Source: Pelagibacterium montanilacus
GTDB lineage: Bacteria > Pseudomonadota > Alphaproteobacteria > Rhizobiales > Devosiaceae
DNA: 64,000 nt
Assembly: GCF_003992665.1 (NCBI RefSeq)
Contig: NZ_RZMX01000006.1
Coordinates: 62,001-126,000 of the forward strand
Direction of reading: 5' to 3'
Part shown: one piece after another, positions 19,419 through 28,546 of the stretch
Numbering within the stretch: position 1 is the stretch's first letter
Layout: each line of letters begins with the position of its first letter
Notes under the pieces: generated by a model
Database searches by the model: none
Told to the model about the DNA's origin: nothing
The model's input: only the letters and a program-made list of their open reading frames with translations
Made by a program: the position numbers and the translations under genes

Positions 19419-20381
19419 GTGCCCGGATTGGCAATCGCAATTTTGTTCACTGGCGCCCTGGCAGGTGTGAGCCTGTTTGTCGGCGTGTCCGACGTCTCTC
19501 CTGCCGCGCTCCTTGCCGGGGGCGTGGATGGCCGCGCGGCACAGGTCCTGCTCATCAGCCGCGTGCCCCGCACCCTTGCCATCATCCTCGCCGGCATGGG
19601 CATGGCCATTGCCGGCATGATCATGCAGATGCTGGCGCGCAACCGGTTCGTGGAGCCCTCCACGGCAGGGACCGTCGAATCGGCAACACTCGGCATGCTC
19701 GTGGTTATGATCTTCGCCCCGGGTCTTCCGGTGATCGGCAAGATGCTTGTGGCTTCGCTATTCGCACTGGCCGGGACTGCGCTGTTTCTGCGGATTCTGC
19801 GCACCATTCCGCTGCGTTCGGTGCTGCTCGTGCCGCTGGTGGGCATCATGCTTGGCAGCGTTATCGGGGCCGTCACCACGTTTTTCGCCTATCGGTTCGA
19901 GTTGATGCAGTCCCTGGGGGCGTGGACCACCGGCGACTTCTCGGGCGTGCTGCGCGGGCGCTATGAGTTGCTCTGGATTTCAGCCGGCCTGACCGGTGTC
20001 GCTTTTGTGGCGGCAGACCGGTTCACGGTGGCGGGCATGGGCGAGGATTTCACCACCAATCTCGGTCTCGACTACAACAAGGTCATGACCCTGGGCCTCG
20101 TCATCGTCTCGCTGGTCAGCGCCACGGTGGTGGTCAATGTCGGGATGATTCCGTTTCTCGGTCTGATCGTCCCCAACGTCGTCTCGCTGATGATCGGGGA
20201 CAACATGCGGCGCTCGGTGCCGTGGATCGCGGTCCTCGGCGCGGGGTTCGTGCTCGCCTGTGACATCATTGGCCGCGTGATCCGCTACCCCTACGAGATC
20301 CCGATCGGAACCGTGGTCGGTGTCGTCGGGGGCGTGATGTTCCTTTACCTACTCCTCAGGCGCGAGGCGCGGCATGGCTGA
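19419..20381 (+). CDS. iron-siderophore ABC transporter permease 1
   Basis: A 320-residue FecCD-family permease with about nine or ten membrane helices; IVPNVVSLMIGDNMRRSVPWIAVLGAGFVLACDIIGRVIRYPYEIPIGTVVGVVGG is the characteristic C-terminal portion. It pairs with the next gene as a heterodimeric channel of the YclN/FatD type. The last eight bases overlap the second permease gene. The start is GTG. Confidence 0.9.
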   Translation: MPGLAIAILFTGALAGVSLFVGVSDVSPAALLAGGVDGRAAQVLLISRVPRTLAIILAGMGMAIAGMIMQMLARNRFVEPSTAGTVESATLGMLVVMIFAPGLPVIGKMLVASLFALAGTALFLRILRTIPLRSVLLVPLVGIMLGSVIGAVTTFFAYRFELMQSLGAWTTGDFSGVLRGRYELLWISAGLTGVAFVAADRFTVAGMGEDFTTNLGLDYNKVMTLGLVIVSLVSATVVVNVGMIPFLGLIVPNVVSLMIGDNMRRSVPWIAVLGAGFVLACDIIGRVIRYPYEIPIGTVVGVVGGVMFLYLLLRREARHG

Positions 20382-21354
20382 TCTCGTCATGTCGGTTCGC
20401 CGCCGGTTCACCCCGGGCCTGATGGTCGGCATTCTTTCAGGCATCGCGCTGGTCCTCGCTGTCCTGTTCATGACCGTCGAGGCGCGCGGAAACTGGGGTT
20501 TCGTGCTGCCGTTCCGCGGGGTGAAGCTGCTCTCGCTGGTTATCGTGGCCTATGCTGTCGCGCTTTCTACCGTGCTGTTCCAGACCATCACCAACAATCG
20601 CATCCTCACGCCTTCGATCATGGGCTTTGACGCGCTCTATGTCCTGATCCAGACAACGGTCGTCTTTTCCTTCGGCGGGCTGGCTGCCGCGACGGTCGAT
20701 CCCTACCTCAAATTCGCCGTCGAACTCGGCGCCATGATGATCTTTTCGGTTCTGCTGTTCCGGCTGATGTTTTCAGGCGCGCAGCGCAGCCTGCACCTGC
20801 TGGTTCTTGTGGGCATAGTCATTGGCACGCTGTTCAGGTCCACCTCGGGCTTCATGCTGCGCATCATTGATCCCAACGAGTTCGCCATGATTCAGGATCA
20901 GATGTTTGCGAGCTTCAATTCGGTGCACAGCCAGCTGGCCTTTCTGGCTCTGGGCATCGTCTGCCTCGTCTCGCTCGTCGCCTGGCGGATCGGGCATGTC
21001 TTTGACGTGCTCACCCTCGGGCGCGACAACGCGATCAATCTCGGTGTGCCTTACAAGCGCACGGTCATGCTGATTCTGCTGCTCGTCACGATTCTTGTGG
21101 CGGTCTCAACCGCTCTGGTGGGGCCAGTGACCTTCTTTGGGCTTCTGGTCGCCAATCTCGCCTACATCCTCGTCGGCACGGCGCGGCATCGCTACGTCAT
21201 TCCCGCAGCCGCGCTGCTGGCCGTCATCTGCCTCGTGGGGGGGCAGATGGTCCTCGAGCGGGTGTTCAATTTCAATTCGGCGCTATCGATCATCATCGAG
21301 TTCGTAGGCGGGCTGATGTTCATAGTGCTGCTGCTGAAGGGTGCCGCCCGATGA
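20374..21354 (+). CDS. iron-siderophore ABC transporter permease 2
   Basis: A 326-residue FecCD-family permease (YclO/FatC type). It shows NRILTPSIMGFDALYVLIQT, GRDNAINLGVPYKRTVM and TALVGPVTFFGLLVANLAY with about nine helices. It overlaps its neighbours on both sides, by 8 bases upstream and 4 bases downstream, so the operon is translationally coupled. Confidence 0.9.
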   Translation: MADLVMSVRRRFTPGLMVGILSGIALVLAVLFMTVEARGNWGFVLPFRGVKLLSLVIVAYAVALSTVLFQTITNNRILTPSIMGFDALYVLIQTTVVFSFGGLAAATVDPYLKFAVELGAMMIFSVLLFRLMFSGAQRSLHLLVLVGIVIGTLFRSTSGFMLRIIDPNEFAMIQDQMFASFNSVHSQLAFLALGIVCLVSLVAWRIGHVFDVLTLGRDNAINLGVPYKRTVMLILLLVTILVAVSTALVGPVTFFGLLVANLAYILVGTARHRYVIPAAALLAVICLVGGQMVLERVFNFNSALSIIIEFVGGLMFIVLLLKGAAR

Positions 21355-22109
21355 TCATTGCCGATAAGGTTTCCAAGGCCTATGGCGAGACCTTCGTGGT
21401 CGACGCCGTCAGCATCACCATTCCTACCAAGGGCATCACCTCGATCATCGGGCCGAACGGAGCCGGCAAATCGACGTTTCTCTCAATGGTCAGCCGACTG
21501 CTGGGCATGGACGCGGGCACCGTCAGCGTGGATGGGCTGGACGTCACCCGCACACCGAGCGATGCGCTGGCCCGCAAGCTGTCCATCCTGCGCCAGGACA
21601 ATCACATGTCCACGCGCCTGACGGTCCGGGACCTCGTGTCGTTCGGTCGGTATCCGTACTCGAAGGGCCGGCTCACAGTCGAGGACAGGGAGCATATCGA
21701 ACGCGCACTGGACTACCTGCATCTCCATGAACTGGTCGATCGGTTCCTCGACGAGCTTTCCGGTGGCCAGAGGCAGCGGGCCTTCGTCGCCATGGTGTTG
21801 TGCCAGGATACAGACTACGTGCTGCTCGACGAGCCGCTCAACAATCTCGACATGAAGCATGCCATGCGCATGATGAAGCTGCTCAAGGGGGCCGCCCAGG
21901 ATTTCGGAAAGACGGTGGTCCTGGTGCTGCACGACATCAATTTCGCCTCATGGTATTCCGACTACATCGTCGCCATGCGCGAAGGCAAGGTGATCCGCCA
22001 GGGGCCGCCCAGCGAGATTATCGAGCCGGCGGCGCTCAAGGCCATCTACGACATGGACATCAACGTCCACGAAATCGGTGGGCATCGGGTGTCGCTCTTT
22101 TACGACTGA
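21351..22109 (+). CDS. iron-siderophore ABC transporter ATPase
   Basis: A 252-residue ATPase that powers the importer. Walker A is GPNGAGKST, the signature is LSGGQRQRA, Walker B is YVLLDEPLNNLD, and the switch histidine sits in VLVLHDINFAS. It overlaps permease 2 by four bases (ATGA). Eight bases after its stop lies the stop of a convergent minus-strand gene, with no terminator in between. Confidence 0.93.
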   Translation: MIIADKVSKAYGETFVVDAVSITIPTKGITSIIGPNGAGKSTFLSMVSRLLGMDAGTVSVDGLDVTRTPSDALARKLSILRQDNHMSTRLTVRDLVSFGRYPYSKGRLTVEDREHIERALDYLHLHELVDRFLDELSGGQRQRAFVAMVLCQDTDYVLLDEPLNNLDMKHAMRMMKLLKGAAQDFGKTVVLVLHDINFASWYSDYIVAMREGKVIRQGPPSEIIEPAALKAIYDMDINVHEIGGHRVSLFYD

Positions 22110-22117
22110 GCGGCCCG

Positions 22118-22288
22118 TCAGCGCCCGAGGCGACGCAGCCCCCAGATTATGGCAAAGACGATGGTCGCTGCCAGAACGATCCAGAACAGGGCGACGAGGG
22201 CCGCGGCACCAATCAGCGCACCGAGTGCCTCCCAGAATCCTAAAGTGCCGATCAGGATCGCCAGCAGGACTAGAATGACTATCGGCAT
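22118..22288 (-). CDS. short two-helix membrane protein
   Basis: A 56-residue hydrophobic protein (MPIVILVLLAILIGTLGFWEALGALIGAA and so on) with two predicted membrane helices and a basic end (GLRRLGR). The start at 22288 is preferred because GGAAA lies about 7 bases upstream. The family is unknown. It converges on the iron importer operon. Confidence 0.5.
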   Translation of the reverse strand: MPIVILVLLAILIGTLGFWEALGALIGAAALVALFWIVLAATIVFAIIWGLRRLGR

Positions 22289-22405
22289 CGGACTGTTTCC
22301 CCGCGTTAGATGACTTCGGGAAGCTAACCCGCAGGCGTGATTCCCGATAGGGGGCCGTCGCAATGGCATCTAAAGTCTGCGCGACGAAAAAGACGCCATG
22401 GCCCG

Positions 22406-22430
22406 GGAACTTCTGAGGATACCGGACGTT
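22406..22430 (+). promoter_or_regulatory. EcfG-type general stress promoter
   Basis: GGAAC (22406-22410) and CGTT (22427-22430) are separated by 16 bases. This matches the alphaproteobacterial EcfG/SigT consensus GGAAC-N16/17-CGTT. It lies 33 bases before the glycine-zipper lipoprotein gene, which places that gene in the general stress response. Confidence 0.7.
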
Positions 22431-22463
22431 TGAGTCACGGTTTCTCGAGGAAGGGCTTTCATC

Positions 22464-22673
22464 ATGATCAAGCAGATATCTGTAGTCGTCGTTCTCGCCG
22501 GTTCGCTGGCATTGGCTGGGTGCACTACCACCGAGCGCGCCATGACCGGCGCCGCGATCGGCGGCGCGGGCGGCGCCGTTGTCGGCAACGCGATTGCCGG
22601 ACCGGTCGGCGGGGCCGTTGGCGCTGCGGGCGGCGCGGCAACCGGCGTCTTTGTCGCCGACAACATGCGCTAA
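22464..22673 (+). CDS. glycine-zipper lipoprotein
   Basis: A 69-residue lipoprotein. The signal ends in a lipobox LAGC with C20. The mature part is almost entirely glycine-zipper sequence (GAAIGGAGGAVVGNAIAGPVGGAVGAAGGAATG), as in OsmB-like stress lipoproteins, and may span or insert in the outer membrane. An EcfG-type promoter sits just upstream and a hairpin terminator downstream, so it is probably a monocistronic stress-induced gene. Confidence 0.8.
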   Translation: MIKQISVVVVLAGSLALAGCTTTERAMTGAAIGGAGGAVVGNAIAGPVGGAVGAAGGAATGVFVADNMR

Positions 22674-22719
22674 GGACGCGCGGCCTTGCCGCGGCGCTTC
22701 TCTTTATATGTGAACGATG

Positions 22720-22747
22720 CCGCTCCGGGGAACCGTCCCCGGGGCGG
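22720..22747 (+). terminator. hairpin after the glycine-zipper gene
   Basis: A 12-base-pair stem with one G-T pair (22720-22731 with 22736-22747) and a four-base loop follows the lipoprotein gene by 46 bases. The bases after it (TATTGCGTTT) are only moderately T-rich. Confidence 0.65.
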
Positions 22748-22854
22748 TATTGCGTTTGGATCGAACCTCGTTCCTCGAAAACCGGCGCATCGGAGACTCA
22801 TAGTTCCTGTTGGTCCAATTAGAAAAGGAAATGCACTAGCCGGGTCTCTATCCT

Positions 22855-23181
22855 TCACTCGTCGTCTGAATCCTGCTTGTCGGACCACCAATGGGCATAG
22901 GGCGTGTTTTCGATCATGTGCCGGTTGTAGTCGGGTGCGCCATCGCTCCACCAGACAGGTCCGCGTTCGCCCAGACCTCGCTTGGCTGCGTCTACCCGGG
23001 CGCGGGCGTCAGCCTCGGCGGTCTTATCGCTTGATCGAACGGCCTCTCTGACGTCCCTGCGCGCCCTCATCAGTGACGCGACGAGTCCGGTCTGCTCGCT
23101 CTCACTCAGATCGGGGCGGGTCGCTCGCCACAGGCGCCCCTTGACGACGATGTATCGCCTGTCCGGCGTCATTGGCGGCAT
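22855..23181 (-). CDS. conserved hypothetical protein
   Basis: A hydrophilic protein of 108 residues. It begins MPPMTPDRRYIVVKGRLWRATRPDLSE, has an alanine/arginine-rich middle helix, and ends in a tryptophan- and tyrosine-rich segment (GERGPVWWSDGAPDYNRHMIENTPYAHWW). This arrangement is shared by short hypothetical proteins of Hyphomicrobiales as I recall them. GGAGGAAGG stands just before the chosen ATG at 23181. No function is assigned. Confidence 0.65.
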   Translation of the reverse strand: MPPMTPDRRYIVVKGRLWRATRPDLSESEQTGLVASLMRARRDVREAVRSSDKTAEADARARVDAAKRGLGERGPVWWSDGAPDYNRHMIENTPYAHWWSDKQDSDDE

Positions 23182-23309
23182 TCCGACCTTCCTCCGTGGT
23201 CCGAGATGAGGCGCCATCCAGCCCGATTGACCGGCTGGACCGTTCGGAATTGCCAATGCGCGATCGGAAACGAAGGTTGCGGAGGCGGAGAGGAGCCCAG
23301 GCCTGCCTG

Positions 23310-23352
23310 GACCTGCAAAGGCAGGTCTAGTGGCGCGCCTCCCCAGGGGGAG
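23310..23352. other. two adjacent hairpins downstream of tRNA-Pro
   Basis: GACCTGC-AAAG-GCAGGTC (23310-23327) and CTCCCC-AG-GGGGAG (23339-23352) are perfect inverted repeats. They lie 31-73 bases beyond the 3' end of the minus-strand tRNA gene. Neither is followed by a T run, so they may be a processing or rho-dependent end rather than a classic terminator. The rest of 23182-23382 shows nothing. Confidence 0.4.
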
Positions 23353-23382
23353 CGGCACGATACACGTTGTGAATATTGGGAA

Positions 23383-23459
23383 TGGTCGGAGCGGCCGGAT
23401 TTGAACCGACGACCCTCTGTCCCCCAGACAGATGCGCTACCAGGCTGCGCTACGCCCCG
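23383..23459 (-). tRNA. tRNA-Pro (GGG anticodon)
   Basis: The minus strand reads a complete cloverleaf of 77 bases with encoded CCA. The acceptor stem is CGGGGCG with CGCTCCG (one G-T pair), there is a GTTCAAATC T-loop, and the anticodon loop CTGGGGG is closed by TCTGT/ACAGA, giving anticodon GGG. Confidence 0.95.
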
Positions 23460-23587
23460 ACGTGCAGTTCACCTATATAATCGCGCTCAATGATGCAAGA
23501 GCGCTCTCGGGCCAATTTGCACTTCCATCAGGCTTTTCTTGCGCGTAGTCACGAACGCGGTGCTGCGGGCAGGGGTGAGGCATAGGC

Positions 23588-24565
23588 ATGTTCTGGGACT
23601 GGGGGCAAATTCTGGCGCGCTGGGCGGTGATCGATCCGTCCGCCAATCCGACGCTGGTCAACCTCTCGGAAAACCATACCTTCCGCATCGACGCTCCAAA
23701 TGGCGCACGCTCTATCCTTAGGGTCCACCGGCCCGGCTATCACAGCCTCGCCGGCATCAGGAGCGAATTGGAGTGGATGGAGGCTCTTCGCGCCGACACC
23801 GGTCTTTTCACCCCCCGCGCCATCGCCGGCACCAACGGGGACCTGGTTCAATCCGGGCCATTCCAGCGCGCCGACGATCTCCGGTTCATGGTGCTCTTTG
23901 CTTTCGAGGATGGTGAGGAGCCAGCAGTCGGCGACGATCTCGAGCCGGTCTTCGCCCAGCTCGGGGGGCTCGCGGCGCGGTGCCATGCCCACGCTCGAAA
24001 GTGGACGCCTCCACGCTGGTTCGAGCGCCAGCGCTGGACCGAACGAGCCATACTCGATCCCGAGGCGATCTGGGGTGATTGGCGCGCCGGACCCGGCGTT
24101 GCAGGCCCGTTGCGGTCAATTCTCGACGCGCTCGATCAGAGATTGCGGGCCGATCTCGCGGCCTATGGCGCGGAGCCGGATCGGTTCGGACTGATTCATG
24201 CTGACATGCGGCTGGCCAACCTGCTGGTTGCGGACGGCGTGACGCGGCTTATCGACTTCGATGATTGCGGCTATTGCTGGTTCGGGTACGACTTTGCCGC
24301 CGGCGTATCGTTTTTCGAGGATCACCCGATCGTCGGAGCACTCAAGGCCCGGTGGCTGGAGGGCTATCGTGCGATCGCGGAGTACCCCAGGGCCGACGAG
24401 GACATGCTCGACGCCCTCGTACTGTTGCGCCGGATGGCACTGCTGGCCTGGATGGGCACTCATGAAGAAGCGCAGATCGCGCAAGATCTCGCGCCGGTTT
24501 ACGCGCAGGGGAGCGCAGAACTGGCGGAGCGTTATCTCACAAAAGGTCAGATCACCGCCGATTGA
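23588..24565 (+). CDS. phosphotransferase enzyme family (APH-like kinase)
   Basis: A 325-residue kinase of the aminoglycoside phosphotransferase / choline kinase superfamily. The catalytic loop is IHADMRLANLLV and the metal-binding segment is RLIDFDDCGYCWFGYDFA. The substrate is unknown; members of this type phosphorylate small molecules such as homoserine or choline, and drug resistance should not be assumed. It is a single gene, convergent with the polysaccharide cluster. Confidence 0.78.
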   Translation: MFWDWGQILARWAVIDPSANPTLVNLSENHTFRIDAPNGARSILRVHRPGYHSLAGIRSELEWMEALRADTGLFTPRAIAGTNGDLVQSGPFQRADDLRFMVLFAFEDGEEPAVGDDLEPVFAQLGGLAARCHAHARKWTPPRWFERQRWTERAILDPEAIWGDWRAGPGVAGPLRSILDALDQRLRADLAAYGAEPDRFGLIHADMRLANLLVADGVTRLIDFDDCGYCWFGYDFAAGVSFFEDHPIVGALKARWLEGYRAIAEYPRADEDMLDALVLLRRMALLAWMGTHEEAQIAQDLAPVYAQGSAELAERYLTKGQITAD

Positions 24566-24569
24566 ACCT

Positions 24570-25832
24570 TCAGGGAAGCCCGCCCTCGGCGCCAGCGTCG
24601 CGACGGTCATAAGCGGCGACGATGCCCCAGACCAGTCCCGTGACCAGGAACCAGTGCCTCCAGTGGTCGGTGTCGATGATGGCCGAGAGCAGGATCATCG
24701 GCACGAATGTTCCGTATACGGGGATGAGCAGCACGCGGCTGGGGGAGGCCCGCAGCAGGGCCTTGGCACCCTTCGCCAGCGTCCAGACGACCAGCACCAT
24801 ATAGACCATCCCGCCGCCCCATCCATAGGCATGGAGGACGTTGACATAGGTATTGTGCGGCTGCTCGGAGATGCGCAGATAGCCGAATTCGAGCGGGCCC
24901 AGCCCGAGCGGGTGAGTGAGCGCCAGGTCAAAGGCGTAGCCGATTCGCCCGAATCGCCCGGTCTCTCCGGAGTCATAGCTCTGGGTAAGCGCGAAACGAT
25001 CCGCAAACAGGGCCGCCACGTCCTCGACACTCAGGAGCGCCACCAGGGCAAGAGACATGGCCATCAGGCCAGCCATGGCGATGAGCAACATCCTGACCTT
25101 GTCGCGCCCCGAGGCTTCGAGGAAGAAACACAGCACGAACACCATCGCCGCAGATGCCGCGAAATGGCCCCAGGCCCCACGCGAGAAACTCAGGAATATG
25201 CCAGTGAACAGCACCAGGAACAGCACCGCATTGCGAAGCGGTAGCCGCTCACGCCCTAACAGCAGCCGCTGGAGCAGGATCATCGCCGGCAGGACGAGGA
25301 AGGGTCCGAAGACGTTGGGATCCTTGAAAAAGGCCTTGGCGCGCCCGAAGCGCAGCAGCAATTCTTCCCCGGGTATGACGCCGAGATAGGCGAGGCTGCC
25401 GACCGCCGCACTCACAACCGCGGCGGCAATATAGGCCGATCCGATCAGCCTGACATTGCGCAGTGGGGATTGGGCGACGAAATTGGCGGCGAAATAGCTG
25501 GTCAGCAGCAGGAAGACGGTGACCAGCGTGTAGATCAGCGTGGTATCGAGGTCGTTGTAGCGAACCTGGAAAACCGCGATCAGCGCAAAGGGCACGAAGC
25601 AAACGAACATCCCGAGCAAGGGCAGGGTGCCGGGATAGACCCGGAACCCAGCAAAGATCGCGAGGCCCAGCACGGCGAGAAACAAGAGCTCGTAGGGCGC
25701 GGGTTCGATGAGGACGAAGAAGCCCGAGAATATCCAGAGCCCGATCATCACGCGCAGGAGCGTGGCCGCGCGCGCGGCCATCCACGGGCCGCCCGAGGCC
25801 CGCCCGACCGTGGCGCCGCCGGTCGCGGTCAA
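24570..25832 (-). CDS. O-antigen ligase/polymerase family protein (Wzy-like)
   Basis: A 420-residue integral membrane protein with about 11-12 helices. The large periplasmic loop region carries the Wzy_C-type signature FLSFSRGAWGHF, followed by LGLGPLEFGYLR...PHNTYVNVLHAYGW, with the NxY/H motif typical of O-antigen ligases and EPS polymerases. Its start overlaps the priming transferase stop by four bases, so it probably polymerises the exopolysaccharide repeat made by this cluster. Confidence 0.85.
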   Translation of the reverse strand: MTATGGATVGRASGGPWMAARAATLLRVMIGLWIFSGFFVLIEPAPYELLFLAVLGLAIFAGFRVYPGTLPLLGMFVCFVPFALIAVFQVRYNDLDTTLIYTLVTVFLLLTSYFAANFVAQSPLRNVRLIGSAYIAAAVVSAAVGSLAYLGVIPGEELLLRFGRAKAFFKDPNVFGPFLVLPAMILLQRLLLGRERLPLRNAVLFLVLFTGIFLSFSRGAWGHFAASAAMVFVLCFFLEASGRDKVRMLLIAMAGLMAMSLALVALLSVEDVAALFADRFALTQSYDSGETGRFGRIGYAFDLALTHPLGLGPLEFGYLRISEQPHNTYVNVLHAYGWGGGMVYMVLVVWTLAKGAKALLRASPSRVLLIPVYGTFVPMILLSAIIDTDHWRHWFLVTGLVWGIVAAYDRRDAGAEGGLP

Positions 25833-27349
25833 AAGGCGTTCTCGTTCTTGGTCAGAAGCGAAACCGGTGTCATCGCCAGGATGTAGAGGTCGAGCAGAAG
25901 CGTCCAGTTTTCAATGTAGTAGAGGTCGTGGTCGACTCTCTGCATGATCTTTTCGATCGTATCGGTTTCCCCACGCCATCCGTGGATCTGCGCCCATCCC
26001 GTGATGCCGGGCTTGACCTTATGGCGCCCGAAATAGCCTTCGACGGCCTCGTGATAGAGCTTGTTGGCGGCCTTGGCCTCGAGCGCATGAGGACGCGGAC
26101 CCACGATAGAGAGTTCGCCCTTGAGGACGTTCAGGAGTTGGGGAAGCTCGTCGATCGATGTGCGCCGGATGAAGCGCCCGACCGGGGTCACACGGGGGTC
26201 TTGGCGCGTGACCAGCCGGCTCGCGGCAGCGTCGGCGGTCTCGACATACATCGAGCGGAATTTGTAGATCTCGATCAGGTTGTTGTTAAAACCATGCCGC
26301 TTCTGGCGGAAAAATACCGGCCCCTTGCTGGTGGCCTTGATCGCAATGGCTGTGCCGATCATCACCGGCATCAGCACGATCAGCGCGATGAGCGCGACGA
26401 TCTTGTCGAACATCCATTTGAAAATGCGGTTCCAGTCCGAGATCGGCCTGTCGGCTATCTCGAACACGGGCAGATTGCCGATATAGGAATAGGTCTTGTC
26501 GGTGAAGCGCAGCTTGCTCATATGCGCACTCAGCCGAATGTCGACGGGCAGGATCCAGAGCTGGCGGAGCATGGTGAGCAGCCGCGCTTCGGCCGACAGC
26601 GGCATCGAAACGATGATGAGGTCGATGCGTGCGCGGCGTGAGAATCCCACGAGATCGGAGACCTTTCCCAGCTTGGGAATGCCCGCAACCACGGGCGGAG
26701 AGCGCTTCTCGTCCCGGTCGTCGAAAAGCCCCAGGAGTTCGATATCTCCGGACGAGCCGCTCTGGAGTGCGCCGATAAGGGTTTCTGCGGCCTCTCCACC
26801 GCCGACGACGACGGTTCTGCGGCGCAACCGGCCCTGCCTGCTCCAGCGCAGCACGACGGCCCGCAAGGCGAACCGGAAGGCCACGAGGCCAACTGAGCCG
26901 GCAAGAAACCAGGTGGCCAGCCAGACGCGCGACACCAGCTCCCCGGCCTTGAAGGCATAGAGCGCGGCAACCACGAGCAGGATCACCAGCGCCCAACCGA
27001 GAAGGACCCGCAGGCTCTGGAGATAGAGGGTGCGATACGCCGCGATGCTGTGGGTCCGGGCGACGTTAAAGGCGATGTTGGCCAGCAGCGTGGTGCCGAG
27101 TGCGAGAGGGATGTAGAGTTCGGGTTGATTGAAGTTCAGATAGAGCGCGAAGATCGCCATGCCGATGACGAACAGCACTCCCGCCTCGATCAGCTGGGCG
27201 ACGCCGGCCACGACCTTGTGAGAATATCCGGACTCGACCGGTTGACTAGCGATTCCCTCGGCTGCGTCCGAGAGCTTGCCGCCTGGCGAGCCGGTTCCCG
27301 ACATGTGGTCGATCACAGCCTGTTTGGTGTCCACCCGGAACATGCGCAT
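25829..27349 (-). CDS. undecaprenyl-phosphate glycosyl-1-phosphate transferase (priming enzyme)
   Basis: A 506-residue polyisoprenyl-phosphate hexose-1-phosphate transferase, which starts repeat-unit synthesis on the lipid carrier. About four N-terminal helices (about 45-150) are followed by a nucleotide-binding-like domain (VVVGGGEAAETLIGALQSG), a further helix and the C-terminal bacterial sugar transferase domain: GPVFFRQKRHGFNN, KFRSMYVE, RRTSIDELPQLLNVLKGELSIVGPRPH. This is the WcaJ/GumD/ExoY-type layout; a glucose substrate is likely by family but not proven. Confidence 0.9.
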   Translation of the reverse strand: MRMFRVDTKQAVIDHMSGTGSPGGKLSDAAEGIASQPVESGYSHKVVAGVAQLIEAGVLFVIGMAIFALYLNFNQPELYIPLALGTTLLANIAFNVARTHSIAAYRTLYLQSLRVLLGWALVILLVVAALYAFKAGELVSRVWLATWFLAGSVGLVAFRFALRAVVLRWSRQGRLRRRTVVVGGGEAAETLIGALQSGSSGDIELLGLFDDRDEKRSPPVVAGIPKLGKVSDLVGFSRRARIDLIIVSMPLSAEARLLTMLRQLWILPVDIRLSAHMSKLRFTDKTYSYIGNLPVFEIADRPISDWNRIFKWMFDKIVALIALIVLMPVMIGTAIAIKATSKGPVFFRQKRHGFNNNLIEIYKFRSMYVETADAAASRLVTRQDPRVTPVGRFIRRTSIDELPQLLNVLKGELSIVGPRPHALEAKAANKLYHEAVEGYFGRHKVKPGITGWAQIHGWRGETDTIEKIMQRVDHDLYYIENWTLLLDLYILAMTPVSLLTKNENAF

Positions 27350-27422
27350 ACCTATCCTTTCGCTTGCGGACTGTAGGTGCGCAGGTATGAAAACTCGGTG
27401 AAATCCGGTGTTAAATGACCAT

Positions 27423-28538
27423 TCACGCGCTCGCGATGACGCGGGTGTAAACGGCCTCTATCCCGCCTGCCATGCGGTCGAGTGTAAAGGCATTGCGAAC
27501 GTGATCGAGACGGGCTTCGGTCCGCGCGCGCTGGGCGTGCTGGCGGGCAAGAGCCTCATTGAGCGCGGCGCCCAGGGCGTCACGGTCATCGGGCGGAACG
27601 AGTGTGTCGCGCGTGGGGCCGAAGATTTCCGGGATGCCGCCAACATCGGTTGCCACGACAGGCCTGCCCGCCGCTGCGGCTTCCATGACCACGTAAGGCA
27701 GCGATTCGGCGCGCGAAGGGACCACCACGCAATGGCCCATGGCAAAGACGGCACGGGCGGGCTGGACGCCCACGAAGCGGACCCGTTCCGCCAGTCCCAG
27801 CTCTTCCGTCATGGCTCTGAGCCGGTCCGCATCCGGTCCGTCACCCGCCACGGTCAGCGTAGCGGGGCGGCCATCGGGCCTGACAAGGGGAGCGAGCGCC
27901 CCCAGCAGCAGGTCCAGGCCCTTGAGCATGCGCAATTCGCCGATGAAGACGAAGTCGGTCCCATCGGCGTCCAGCGTTACTGGCTCGAACTCTCCTGGCC
28001 GCAGGCCGTTGTGGATAACCGTCCCGCGCGTCGATGGATCGGCGACCTTTGCCGCATAGGCCGTCCGGGCGTGATGGCTCTCAAATATCAGGGCATCGGT
28101 CCGCCCGAGAAGGGCCTTTTCGAGCTGCAGGAATGTCCAGCCGGAGGCCGTTCGCGGGTCGTAGTGCAGAACGCCGCCATGTGGGGTGTAAACGACCCTG
28201 ACCTGCTCCTGGGATAATGCGGCCAGCCGCGCCATGAAGCCGCCTTTTGCGCCATGGCCATGCACGATCCCGACGCCCAGCTTCCGGGCGAGCCTGGCGA
28301 TCCTGATGGGTGTGATGGCATCTGCAAGCCCCAGCACCCTGGGGATGGGAAGGCGATGGATCCCCAGCGTCGCGTGGGCGCCAAGCGCAGTCAGACGCCC
28401 CTCTGTGGCGGCGTTGCCCGTGCTTTCATCCACGACCACGCCAACGTCGTGACCGCGCGATGCGAGCGCTTCGGTGAGATCGGCAACGTGTCTAAACAGC
28501 CCGCCGACCGGCGCGCGCATGACGTGAAGAATGCGCAT
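27423..28538 (-). CDS. glycosyltransferase family 4 protein
   Basis: A 371-residue GT-B fold glycosyltransferase. It begins MRILHVMRAPVGGLFRHVADLTEALASRGHDV, with GHGAKGGFMARL and then the donor-binding half: FVFIGELRMLKGLDLLLGAL, VPSRAESLPYVVMEAAAAGRPVVATDVGGIPEI (the E-x7-E pair). It is placed between the priming transferase and the Wza-like gene, and probably adds a sugar to the lipid-linked repeat. The gap to the priming gene is 73 bases, so an internal promoter is possible. Confidence 0.88.
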   Translation of the reverse strand: MRILHVMRAPVGGLFRHVADLTEALASRGHDVGVVVDESTGNAATEGRLTALGAHATLGIHRLPIPRVLGLADAITPIRIARLARKLGVGIVHGHGAKGGFMARLAALSQEQVRVVYTPHGGVLHYDPRTASGWTFLQLEKALLGRTDALIFESHHARTAYAAKVADPSTRGTVIHNGLRPGEFEPVTLDADGTDFVFIGELRMLKGLDLLLGALAPLVRPDGRPATLTVAGDGPDADRLRAMTEELGLAERVRFVGVQPARAVFAMGHCVVVPSRAESLPYVVMEAAAAGRPVVATDVGGIPEIFGPTRDTLVPPDDRDALGAALNEALARQHAQRARTEARLDHVRNAFTLDRMAGGIEAVYTRVIASA

Positions 28539-28546
28539 GGAGCGGC

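Noticed and set aside
23588-24565. Aminoglycoside resistance gene
   Set aside because: The APH-like fold is shared with many metabolic kinases; no features of known resistance enzymes were seen and the context is chromosomal core.
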